A stretch of 6,802 bases of DNA. Origin: JAAYBG01 sp964411675. GTDB lineage: Bacteria; Bacillota_I; Bacilli_A; ML615J-28; CAG-698. The stretch is from assembly GCA_964411675.1 (NCBI GenBank), contig CAYPLR010000052.1, positions 1 to 6,802 of the forward strand. Reading direction: 5' to 3'. Under the pieces are notes generated by a model. It was not told where the DNA came from and ran no database searches. It saw only the letters and a list, made by a program, of their open reading frames with translations. Shown in pieces: positions 1 to 6,656 of the stretch (within the stretch, counting starts at the first letter, position 1; each line of letters begins with the position of its first letter). Position numbers and translations under genes: made by a program.

Positions 1-1106
1 ATTGCATTTTGTGGGCAAACTTCACTACAGCACCAACATCTGATGCAATGTGATTTATCTAATTTTGGAAATTGTCCTGGTTTGATTGTCATTGTTTTTG
101 GAGGACATATTTTGGCACATTCTCCACATTTGATACATTCACTATGTTTTATAACTGGATGTTCAAGTAAAAGATTACGAACCATTTTAAGTCTTAACAT
201 TTTTAAACCAAGATTTCCTAAGGAATCTTTGGGTGGTAAAAAGTGAACGCTTTGAAAATCAGAGAGTTGATTTCCAAAAATCGTTATTTTTTCAAGATTG
301 TTTTCTCCGTAACCTCTAGTTCCACCAATATTGTTTATAAATAATTTATTGACATCTAAATGAACAACTTCAACAGCTACTCGATCAAGGCTGATTCCAT
401 CAGGGGAAATTAAAATTGCACTGGCTTGCTTCGGTAGTCCTCCACTTGAGGGACCTTCACCTTCAAGTCCAACAATGCCATCCATAATATTTAGAATTTT
501 TTTATCTTTGTATGTATTTAGAATTGCTCCATATAGGTCATTAATAGCTTCACCAAATTCTAATGGATTGCTTGCTTTTACATGCCAACCAGCTTTGTTT
601 AATCCAAAAATGAAACCAAAGAGATTTTTCTGGGCTCCTGTCATATAAGCAAGGCTATGCGTTTTTAATTTAGGAAGGTTAATCATGACATCCACATCAA
701 CCATAGCTTTGGATACTTGAAAATCACTATAAACATGGCACTTACTATTCGTGATGGTGGTGAATTCTCTTCCATTTATAATTTCTAAGTTTTCTTCAAC
801 AATCACATCATAAAGCCCATTTTTTTTAAGGGTAAATAATAGATCTTTTGTTGCTGGATTGTCACCAATAATGATATTGGTTGTGATTTCCTTCACTAAT
901 TGAATCACAGCTTTCACAAAAATCGGATGAGTGGTGATTGCTTTTTCAGCTTCAAAAGGGCCTACACAGTTTAATTTGATGAAAACTCTATCATCTTTCT
1001 TGATAAAAGATTTTAGTCCACCAAAGAATGAAAGGCCTTCTAATAGTTTGTTTTTTATTAATTCTAATTGATACTCTTCACATTTTAGGAGTGCTACTTT
1101 TGACAT
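1..1106 (-). CDS. DUF362 domain protein with two C-terminal [4Fe-4S] ferredoxin motifs (3' end cut by window)
   Basis: This frame runs open from an ATG at 1106 to the left edge, giving 368 residues read by hand from the reverse complement; the C-terminus lies outside. Family hallmarks are NLPKLKTH at 143-150 followed by TGAQKNLFG at 156-164, and MDGIVGLEGEGPSSG at 208-222. Two cluster-binding motifs of the form CxxCxxCxxxCP follow, at C324/C327/C330/C334 and C354/C357/C360/C364, with an extra Cys at 359. DUF362 proteins are cytoplasmic iron-sulfur proteins whose reaction is not established; a redox or electron-transfer role is inferred from the clusters. The start at 1106 (MSKVALL) is preferred over the ATG at 1112 because a GGTGA site at 1113-1117 lies 6 bases upstream of it and only directly abuts the other. 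The gene is transcribed away from the ABC operon. The family call is firm, the function is not. Confidence 0.92.
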   Translation of the reverse strand, partial: MSKVALLKCEEYQLELIKNKLLEGLSFFGGLKSFIKKDDRVFIKLNCVGPFEAEKAITTHPIFVKAVIQLVKEITTNIIIGDNPATKDLLFTLKKNGLYDVIVEENLEIINGREFTTITNSKCHVYSDFQVSKAMVDVDVMINLPKLKTHSLAYMTGAQKNLFGFIFGLNKAGWHVKASNPLEFGEAINDLYGAILNTYKDKKILNIMDGIVGLEGEGPSSGGLPKQASAILISPDGISLDRVAVEVVHLDVNKLFINNIGGTRGYGENNLEKITIFGNQLSDFQSVHFLPPKDSLGNLGLKMLRLKMVRNLLLEHPVIKHSECIKCGECAKICPPKTMTIKPGQFPKLDKSHCIRCWCCSEVCPQNA

Positions 1107-1137
1107 CTTCATTCACCACAAAATAAAAACCATTTTT

Positions 1138-1166
1138 ATTTTATCATTTTATTTACTAAAAAGCAA
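1138..1166 (-). promoter_or_regulatory. Candidate sigma-A promoter for the DUF362 gene
   Basis: On the minus strand there is a -35 box TTGCTT (1161-1166), a 17-base spacer and a -10 box TAAAAT (1138-1143). A TGA directly before the -10 box makes it extended (TGn). Transcription would begin near 1131, giving a leader of about 25 bases before the start at 1106. The boxes are imperfect, but spacing and position fit. Confidence 0.5.
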
Positions 1167-1221
1167 TTTAAGATTATGAAAGGATACTTTGCAATTTATT
1201 ATGATAAAGTCAAAAAAACAA

Positions 1222-1250
1222 TTGAATAATTATTTTGATAAGAGTATAAT
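1222..1250 (+). promoter_or_regulatory. Sigma-A promoter of the ABC transporter operon
   Basis: The -35 box TTGAAT (1222-1227) and a perfect -10 box TATAAT (1245-1250) are separated by 17 bases. Transcription would start near 1257, just ahead of the GGAGAG ribosome binding site at 1261-1266. The short leader leaves no room for a leader-based switch, so control would be at initiation. A 9-bp inverted repeat (arms 1228-1236 and 1252-1260) flanks the -10 box and might be an operator. Confidence 0.72.
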
Positions 1251-1273
1251 AAAAATAATTGGAGAGAACGAGA

Positions 1274-2053
1274 ATGGAAAAAACCTTAATTATTGAAAAC
1301 TTAACAAAAACATTTAAATTATCAAAAAAACAAATGCGTTTAGATAAAACAACAAGTAATTTAAAAGTTGCTGTTAATGATATTAGTTTTTATACCAATG
1401 GAGGAGAAATATTTGGTTTGCTAGGCCCTAATGGAGCAGGAAAAACAACAACACTACGTTGTGTAGCAACCTTAATCAAACCAGATAAAGGGAACATCAC
1501 AGTAAAAGGAATTGATGTGAAAGAAGAAGTGTCTATTAAGAAGAAAATAGCATTTCTAACGAATGAATTAAAATTGGATGAACAATTTACTCCCAATTAT
1601 CTATTTAATTATTTTTCGTATTTTCATAACTTGGATGCAGAAACGATTGAAAGAAGAAAAAAGGAATTGTTTGAAAAGTTTGGTATTAATCAGTTTGCTG
1701 AAGTAAAAATAGGTGAATTATCAACAGGTATGAAACAAAAAGTTTCCATCGTGATGTCTTTGGTTCATGATCCAGAAATTATTATTTTCGATGAGCCAAC
1801 CAATGGGCTTGATGTTATCGTAGCAAGGACAGTAACTGATTATCTTAAAGAATTACGTAATAAAGGGAAAACAGTGATTATTTCTACTCATATTATGGGA
1901 TTAGTTCAAAAAATATGCGATCGTGTCGGTATTATAATTGAAGGGCGTTTAGTTCTTTGCGACACGGTTGAAAATGTATGTAATATGTCACCAAATAAGG
2001 ATATCGAAGATGTTTTCTTTGATATCTATAGTAAAGAAATGGGTGATAAATAA
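1274..2053 (+). CDS. natA: ABC transporter ATP-binding protein, NatA-like
   Basis: This 259-residue cytoplasmic ATPase would drive the membrane protein encoded next. Walker A is GPNGAGKTT at 51-59, the signature is LSTGMKQK at 149-156, Walker B is IIIFDEP at 169-175, the D-loop is NGLD at 177-180 and the switch histidine is H206. The Q-loop position holds Asn97 (FLTNELKLDE) rather than Gln, which I recall as common in NatA-type ATPases of this group, as is the lysine-rich insert at about 17-31. The frame can be extended to a TTG at 1259, but the ATG at 1274 is the better start because GGAGAG at 1261-1266 sits 7 bases before it. The stop codon overlaps the next start as TAATG, indicating translational coupling. 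NatAB of Bacillus subtilis exports Na+; that substrate is only inferred here, and a drug or other small molecule is possible. Confidence 0.93.
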   Translation: MEKTLIIENLTKTFKLSKKQMRLDKTTSNLKVAVNDISFYTNGGEIFGLLGPNGAGKTTTLRCVATLIKPDKGNITVKGIDVKEEVSIKKKIAFLTNELKLDEQFTPNYLFNYFSYFHNLDAETIERRKKELFEKFGINQFAEVKIGELSTGMKQKVSIVMSLVHDPEIIIFDEPTNGLDVIVARTVTDYLKELRNKGKTVIISTHIMGLVQKICDRVGIIIEGRLVLCDTVENVCNMSPNKDIEDVFFDIYSKEMGDK

Positions 2054-3222
2054 TGAAAAATGCATATGGAATTATTAAAAAAGAATTAGATAAGATTTTC
2101 AAATTCCCACGAATGATTTTCTCAACATTGGCGTTACCAGGATTATTGATTTTCTTCATATATGCAATCATGGGACAGTCATTTGCTGAACAATCAAACA
2201 CAATTGAAGAACATCAAACAATTATTAATGTAGTCAATATGCCTGAATCCTATCAAGCAATATTGAATAGTGTAGAAAACATCGAAGTTAGACCTGTTGA
2301 TGAAGAAAACGTTGAAGATATCACAGCAGAAATCTATAATAGCAATAATGATGTTTTAGTCATTTTTGATCTTGATTTTGATCAAAAGACATTGAACAAA
2401 GAAAAACCAAAAGTTCAAGTGGTATATAATCCTTCTGATAATCGATCATCTGTAGGATACTCTATTGTTGAAGCCACATTAAACGCTCAAAAAGAAGCGT
2501 TCTTGCAAGTGATGGGAATCAATACAGATATTATTGATCATTCAAATGAACAAGTATATGATGAAAAAAAAGCGACCGGTTCAGTACTGGCGATGCTTTT
2601 ACCAATGTTTATTATGATGTTCATTTTCGCAGGAGGCATGAGTATTGGTACTGATGCAATTGCAGGTGAAAAAGAAAGAGGAACTTTAGCTACTTTATTA
2701 ATGACACCGATTAAAAAGAACGAAATTATTTTAGGTAAAATCATTTCAACAGCACTCATTGCTATTTTAGCTGCGTTATCTTCTTTTGTTGGTGTTTTGG
2801 CTTCTCTTCCATTTGCAAAATCAATGTTTGATGTGGGGGGAACTGTATCTTACAATATTAGTGATTATCTAATGTTATTTGGAATTTTAATTGTAGTAGC
2901 TTTGTTTTCAGCAAGCCTAATGTTATTAGCTTCAACAATCGGTAAATCAACAAAAGAAGCATCGATGTATGCAATGCCGGTCTATATCGTCGCTATTTTT
3001 TCTTCAACATTCTCGATGTTTAATGAAGTACAAGATACCAGTATATATATGTATTTAGTGCCAATCTATAATTGTACATTGGGGTTAAAAGCGATTTTTG
3101 CTTTTGAAGCGGAATTACTACCGATTATACTTGTCATAGGATCTTCAATTGTATACATTACAGTAACAATATTTATATTGCTAAGAATGTTTAAGAGTGA
3201 AAGAGTTTTATTTGCAAAGTAG
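2053..3222 (+). CDS. natB: ABC-2 type transporter permease, NatB-like
   Basis: This 389-residue membrane protein is the partner of the ATPase upstream. Topology read from hydrophobicity: one segment at about 22-40, a large extracytoplasmic domain at about 41-175, then five segments at about 177-198, 226-252, 271-298, 304-322 and 354-378. The family hallmark GEKERGTLATLLMTPIKK at 205-222, which follows the second membrane segment, is typical of NatB/ABC-2 permeases; the length also matches. The start codon shares a base with the ATPase stop, and GGGTGA at 2041-2046 inside the ATPase gene serves as ribosome binding site. It ends in TAG at 3220, and the bases of that stop form part of the AGGAG site of the following gene. 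Family assignment is firm; direction (export) follows from the family, and the transported substrate is unknown. Confidence 0.9.
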   Translation: MKNAYGIIKKELDKIFKFPRMIFSTLALPGLLIFFIYAIMGQSFAEQSNTIEEHQTIINVVNMPESYQAILNSVENIEVRPVDEENVEDITAEIYNSNNDVLVIFDLDFDQKTLNKEKPKVQVVYNPSDNRSSVGYSIVEATLNAQKEAFLQVMGINTDIIDHSNEQVYDEKKATGSVLAMLLPMFIMMFIFAGGMSIGTDAIAGEKERGTLATLLMTPIKKNEIILGKIISTALIAILAALSSFVGVLASLPFAKSMFDVGGTVSYNISDYLMLFGILIVVALFSASLMLLASTIGKSTKEASMYAMPVYIVAIFSSTFSMFNEVQDTSIYMYLVPIYNCTLGLKAIFAFEAELLPIILVIGSSIVYITVTIFILLRMFKSERVLFAK

Positions 3223-3230
3223 GAGAAGAA

Positions 3231-5159
3231 ATGAAAAAAAGAGTTCTTAGTTTCAGTATTTTTATTCTATTAATTGTAGTTTTTGCTTCGATACAAACAA
3301 TAGTAAAAGCTGCTATCATTTATAGCGACAACAATCTTAGTAGTTATGAAATGACTACAAGAGTTGAATTTAATCAAGTAGGTACCAACACAACTCATTT
3401 TTTAGATTTAGGAAATACCATGAAAAGTGGAGCTTTATATTCGCAACAAGTAAATGTGCTAACACAAAAACAAACAGCAGATAGCAAGGTTGTCACTTAG
3501 GCAATTGGAGAGCAAACAGATTTTACTAGAAGAACAATTATTGGTATTGCACAAGATTATGAAAAGAATCATCCTGATTGGGTGGTAGTTGGAGGAATCA
3601 ATGCTGACCAATATGCAACGGGATTCGGAGAAAATCTAGGAGCTAGTGGAACAGATTACTATTATCCACAACCTTATTATCCAATGATTTGTGATGGAGA
3701 AGGATGGTTTGCAATCGGCCCTCTTGCGAATGGTAGTTCTGATGTAGCTGGTTTCTTACAAGATGGTTCTAAAGATCCTATTTTTAATGGAAAAGCTAAA
3801 GCAAATAATACTGGTTCAATTAAGTTTGCCGGTCTATTCTTATCAATTTACGACGAAGAGGGTAATAAAACCCATGAATATAAAGTGGACAATTATAATA
3901 CTGTTCCAAAAGATAGTGAAACAACCATCTATTCTTCGTATTATCAAAAAGATGAAACGAGCTCGCAAGTTTTCCCAACCATGGATATTAATGGTAATCT
4001 TTTTGTAATTGAGGATGCTGAAAGAGCCTATCCTTCTAACTCTGTTACTTATCGCTATAAAGGGGATAATGCTGCTGATGCATTTTTTGGAAAAGGAATC
4101 ATTACCAGCCAAGCAACTGCAGCGACTATTGGTAAAGGGCAATTTGCGATTGATACCCGTAACACTGAAGTGCAAGCTGCTTTAGCCGTTGGAAAAAAAG
4201 TAGTTGTTCAATATAAATATGAAGGAGTTTTATCTAATGTTGAATCAGCGATAGGATTTCATACGATTCAACGAATGGATGGAAAAGATGTTATAGACGG
4301 AGATACAACAGCAGCCTATAATACGAAACAATATCCTCGTTCGCTATTTGGACGCAAGTCTAATGGGGATATTAGTTTGATTATTATTGATGGAGTATTT
4401 GCTAATTCAGGTTCTTATGGAACATCTACAGATGAGACAAATGCAGTATTGAAATATTATGGTTTAGTGGAAGCCTATCAAATGGATGGCGGAGGATCGG
4501 CTACAGCGATGATTCGCAATGCAGATGGACAACTTGTTGTCAAGAACAAACCAGCAGACGGTTCTGCTAGAAGTGTTTTTAGTGCTTTGTTGTTTGTTGA
4601 AAGAAAAAATCCAGAAGTAAGCGTAGAAACTGAAATAACCGAGAATACTATTTCTTTTAGTGCTACCTTAGGAAATACCTATGGTAAAGAAGTTGCTGAT
4701 ATTGTTTTAGTATGTAATAGTAAAGAATACATCATGGAAGATGGAAAATATACAGTTACAGGACTACGTCAAGGCCGTGAATATAATTATCAAATTTTCG
4801 TCCAAGATAGTGTTGGAAATAGGTGGGCAACAGATGCCAAGGGAGTAATGGGAACGCTCAAAAGTGTCCCTATTCTTGAAGCGTGTTCCTTCAACAATAA
4901 TGTATATACCTTGACATTTAATGATCCTAATAGTACAATTAGTGATGTATATTTAGAAGTAGGGGCAGGAAAATATCGACCTGAAGGGAACACTATCCAA
5001 GTTGCAGAGTATGATGAACGTGCAGTTTTGGTTTATACCTATAATATTGGTAGGGGAGATGTCACTATTAGAGTTCCATATCCTGAATATACAGTAACAC
5101 GATTTATCAATGAAATATTTAGTAATGTAAACAATTTAATGAAACCATTATTTAAATAA
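3231..5159 (+). pseudogene. Secreted phosphodiester glycosidase (NAGPA/DUF2233-type), interrupted by an in-frame TAG at codon 90
   Basis: One reading frame of 643 codons is broken only by TAG at 3498-3500; both parts are in the same frame, so no indel is involved. Intact it would be about 642 residues. Residues 1-27 form a signal peptide (KKR, then a hydrophobic core, ending at VKA). The catalytic domain follows: GGINADQY at 121-128, YPRSLFGR at 368-375, the glycine-rich DGGGS at 419-423 and DGSARSVFSALLF at 443-455. A fibronectin-III-like domain covers about 462-537, then a further beta-rich region and an amphipathic tail from about 618; no sortase motif or membrane anchor is visible. Such enzymes cleave sugar phosphodiesters, often on exopolysaccharides. 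The start has AGGAG at 3221-3225, 5 bases upstream. The downstream part has no start of its own: its first GTG (3582) lies within a core strand and the first in-frame ATG (3681) is past GGINAD; neither has a ribosome binding site. A nonsense mutation of a Trp codon (TGG to TAG) is the simplest reading; sequencing error or suppression remain possible. Confidence 0.85.
3498..3500 (+). other. In-frame amber codon interrupting the glycosidase
   Basis: The frame reads KVVT, TAG, then AIGEQTDF, and continues without a further stop for 552 codons to TAA at 5157. Related glycosidases, as I recall them, have Trp at this place (VV-[ST]-W), so a single G-to-A change would explain it. The next base is G, which is not a known leaky context. 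Translation stopping here would give an 89-residue secreted fragment with none of the catalytic motifs. Confidence 0.9.
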
Positions 5160-5264
5160 TCTTCAGGGCAGGGTGTAATTCCCGACCGGCGGTAAAGTCC
5201 GCGAGTCATAAGACATGAATTGGTGAAATTCCAATACCGATAGTATAGTCTAGATGAAAGAAGA
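5160..5264 (+). promoter_or_regulatory. FMN riboswitch (RFN element) controlling ribU
   Basis: The aptamer is recognised from its conserved blocks in order: AGGGCAGGGTG at 5165-5175, AATTCCCGACCGGCGGTA at 5177-5194, GTCCGCGAG at 5197-5205, TTGGTGAAATTCCAA at 5220-5234, and CCGATAGTATAGTC at 5237-5250 followed by TAGATG. The closing helix P1 pairs TCTTC (5160-5164) with GAAGA (5260-5264). FMN binding normally lowers expression of riboflavin synthesis or uptake genes; here the target is ribU, and a terminator follows the aptamer, so control is most likely by premature termination. The element starts one base after the stop of the glycosidase gene, with no terminator between them and no convincing separate promoter. 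Confidence 0.96.
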
Positions 5265-5279
5265 CAAAAGGTCTTTTTT
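5257..5279 (+). other. Hairpin competing with riboswitch helix P1
   Basis: The 9-base arm AAAGAAGAC (5257-5265) can pair with GTCTTTTTT (5271-5279) around a 5-base AAAAG loop, including one G-U pair. Its left arm contains GAAGA, the 3' strand of P1, so this hairpin and the closed aptamer exclude each other. It could form in the ligand-free state, or act as a weak first terminator because of its U-rich right arm. It is mostly A-T pairs, so it would be weak. Confidence 0.45.
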
Positions 5280-5282
5280 ATG

Positions 5283-5312
5283 CTCCGATATGATTATCGG
5301 AGTTCTTTTTTT
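5283..5312 (+). terminator. Intrinsic terminator, expression platform of the FMN riboswitch
   Basis: A perfect 8-bp stem CTCCGATA (5283-5290) / TATCGGAG (5295-5302) with a TGAT loop is followed by TTCTTTTTTT. It lies between the aptamer and the ribU ribosome binding site at 5314-5319, as expected for a transcriptional FMN switch. The right arm can also pair with CCGATAGT in the aptamer core (5237-5244), a possible antiterminator. Confidence 0.88.
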
Positions 5313-5325
5313 GAAAGGATGCTAT

Positions 5326-5943
5326 ATGAACCGAAAAAAAGTACTAGCAATTACTAAAATCGGTATTTTTGCCGGATTATCAACGGTATTATATTTTATT
5401 AAATTTCCTTTGCCAATGTTTCCATCGTTCTTGGAAATTCAATTTTCAATCTTACCTGCCATTATTGGTGGTTTTACAATGGGACCTATTGGAGGAGTTT
5501 TAATTGTTTTTGTTAAGTTTTTGATGTCCCTACCTTTTTCAAAAACAGCATATGTTGGTGACTTTGCTGATTTATTGATAGGAGGAGATACTGTATTAGT
5601 TACTTCATTGGTCTATCAAAAATACAAAAGTAAAAAAGGCGGTTTCATTGCTTTACTGTGGGGAAGTTTGACTTGGATTATTACGGGTGTGTTAGCGAAT
5701 TATTTCATTCTGGTTCCAGCTTATTTGAAATTATTCTTTAATGGAGACTTGGAAGGATTCTTACAACTTTGTCGAGTTGTCATCAAAGATATCAATGCAG
5801 ACAATTATATGATGAAATATATCTTATATGCAGTTATACCTTTTAATGCTTTAATTGCTTTTATCGTTTCAACAATCACATTTTTAGTATATAAAAAAAT
5901 ATCCAACTTTTTACATAAGTTAGATGAAGAAAAACAGGAATAA
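5326..5943 (+). CDS. ribU: RibU, riboflavin-binding S component of an ECF transporter
   Basis: This 205-residue membrane protein captures riboflavin (and possibly FMN); the family works with a shared energizing module of EcfT and two EcfA ATPases, none of which is encoded here. About five to six hydrophobic segments are visible (roughly 10-25, 41-66, 78-98, 105-132, 165-190). The block FPSFLEIQFSILPAIIGGF at 32-50, GDFADLLIGG at 78-87, N125 in LANYF and PFN at 172-174 are RibU-like, and the length is normal. The consensus I recall at the last motif is PFNLIK; here it is PFNALI, so the lysine is missing. The start is the ATG at 5326 with AAAGGA at 5314-5319, 6 bases upstream; the frame extends to an ATG at 5254, but that lies inside the riboswitch and terminator. 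Expression should rise when FMN is low. The family is firm, supported by both protein and riboswitch. Confidence 0.93.
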   Translation: MNRKKVLAITKIGIFAGLSTVLYFIKFPLPMFPSFLEIQFSILPAIIGGFTMGPIGGVLIVFVKFLMSLPFSKTAYVGDFADLLIGGDTVLVTSLVYQKYKSKKGGFIALLWGSLTWIITGVLANYFILVPAYLKLFFNGDLEGFLQLCRVVIKDINADNYMMKYILYAVIPFNALIAFIVSTITFLVYKKISNFLHKLDEEKQE

Positions 5944-5978
5944 AAAAAGAGGGGAATCATTCCCTCTTTTGTTTATTT
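5942..5978. terminator. Bidirectional intrinsic terminator between ribU and the lipoprotein gene
   Basis: An 11-bp stem pairs 5945-5955 with 5960-5970 around the loop ATCA, with one G-T pair; the core is AGAGGG / CCCTCT. On the plus strand it ends in TTTTGTTTATTT after ribU; on the minus strand the A-run 5942-5948 supplies a U-tract after the lipoprotein gene. It overlaps the ribU stop codon and ends two bases before the lipoprotein stop. Confidence 0.88.
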
Positions 5979-6545
5979 AATATCTTTTATATCAATTCTT
6001 TTCCATACTTGATCAACAGTTGCTTGATAATCACCAGCATATTGCTTTTGATTTCTTGTTAGGGTTAATTGATCAAGAGAGACAACATACTTTTCATAAC
6101 CAAAAATGTTTTCTTGAGAAATAAGAGGATTATTATAAGATAATGTAATAACACTTTCTGTAACTTCATCATAGATATTATTGCCATCGCCGTCTTTTAC
6201 TGCTTTGCCCTCTTCATCAATTCTTAATACTTCTCGAGTTTCATCTTTTTGTGACCAAGTACCATAATATACTTCTTCTTTACCTAAAGAATAAGGATAA
6301 GAAACAAAGGTAAAAGTACGATCAGCAAAGAAAACTAAACGATAATATTTAAAACCACTGTTTGGATTACCTAAGGTATCAGTTGTCATTTCAAGAATGT
6401 CGAAACGAGTAGTACCTACAGTTTTATAATATGATTCACATTCAAATATTTTTCCATCTTTATACAAGTTATCTGTTTCATCTTTACAACCCATCCCTAT
6501 AAAAGCGATTGATAGTATAACTAAGAGCATTAAATATTTTTTCAT
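5973..6545 (-). CDS. Small putative lipoprotein of unknown function
   Basis: This 190-residue protein is most likely exported and lipid-anchored. It begins with MKKY, a hydrophobic core (about 5-17), and IGMGC with the candidate lipidated cysteine at 20, followed at once by a charged, acidic stretch (KDETDN). The lipobox is imperfect, with Gly rather than a branched residue at -3 (GMGC). The mature part is rich in aromatic and beta-forming residues, with YYRLVFFADRTFTFVSYPY at 67-85 and YYGTWSQKD at 92-100, which recalls small lipocalin-like or beta-barrel lipoproteins; this is only a resemblance. An acidic loop near 112-126 contains DGDGNN. The start has AAAGGA at 6554-6559, 8 bases upstream. 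It is convergent with ribU, shares its terminator, and appears to be transcribed alone from the promoter at 6657-6685. I do not recognise the family. Confidence 0.82.
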   Translation of the reverse strand: MKKYLMLLVILSIAFIGMGCKDETDNLYKDGKIFECESYYKTVGTTRFDILEMTTDTLGNPNSGFKYYRLVFFADRTFTFVSYPYSLGKEEVYYGTWSQKDETREVLRIDEEGKAVKDGDGNNIYDEVTESVITLSYNNPLISQENIFGYEKYVVSLDQLTLTRNQKQYAGDYQATVDQVWKRIDIKDIK

Positions 6546-6591
6546 AATAGCATTCCTTTTTCTTTTTTGTTTTTTACTAGGTTAGTTTAAT

Positions 6592-6615
6592 ATTATAACC
6601 TTAATAAATCCTTAA
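6592..6615 (-). repeat. TTAAGG direct repeat beside a second possible -10 box
   Basis: On the minus strand two TTAAGG copies (6610-6615 and 6599-6604) are 11 bases apart start to start, directly upstream of TATAAT at 6592-6597. No good -35 box precedes this -10 box (TAATTT at 6615-6620 is the best at 17 bases). The arrangement resembles tandem sites of OmpR/PhoP-type response regulators, where a bound activator replaces the -35 contact. The region is very AT-rich, so chance is possible. Confidence 0.3.
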
Positions 6616-6656
6616 AATTATTAATTAACAAGCATTATTCATAAACACTACTGTAT

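Noticed and set aside
43..246. Plus-strand open frame of 67 codons
   Set aside because: It is the antisense shadow of the DUF362 gene, whose minus-strand frame has clear ferredoxin motifs across the same bases.
1259..1273. TTG start for the ABC ATPase five codons earlier
   Set aside because: It would overlap its own ribosome binding site; the GGAGAG at 1261-1266 is correctly placed for the ATG at 1274.
1390..4993. Several antisense or out-of-frame open frames of 67-110 codons (for example 1390-1596, 1932-2201, 2538-2759, 3763-4008, 3843-4175, 4790-4993)
   Set aside because: All lie within well-supported genes on another frame and show no protein features or ribosome binding sites.
3600..5060. 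Reassignment of TGA to Trp (Mycoplasma-type code)
   Set aside because: Trp is encoded by TGG in all genes read here and no in-frame TGA occurs within them.
3582..5159. Separate gene starting at the GTG at 3582
   Set aside because: The GTG is a valine codon inside a conserved strand, has no ribosome binding site, and the protein would lack its signal peptide and N-terminal region; it is the continuation of the frame from 3231.
5254..5325. N-terminal extension of RibU from the ATG at 5254
   Set aside because: These codons are riboswitch P1 and terminator sequence, have no ribosome binding site, and make RibU longer than usual; the ATG at 5326 has a proper site.
6168..6212. DGDGNN loop in the lipoprotein as a calcium-binding EF-hand or dockerin motif
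   Set aside because: The spacing of acidic residues does not fit the 12-residue EF-hand or dockerin loop.
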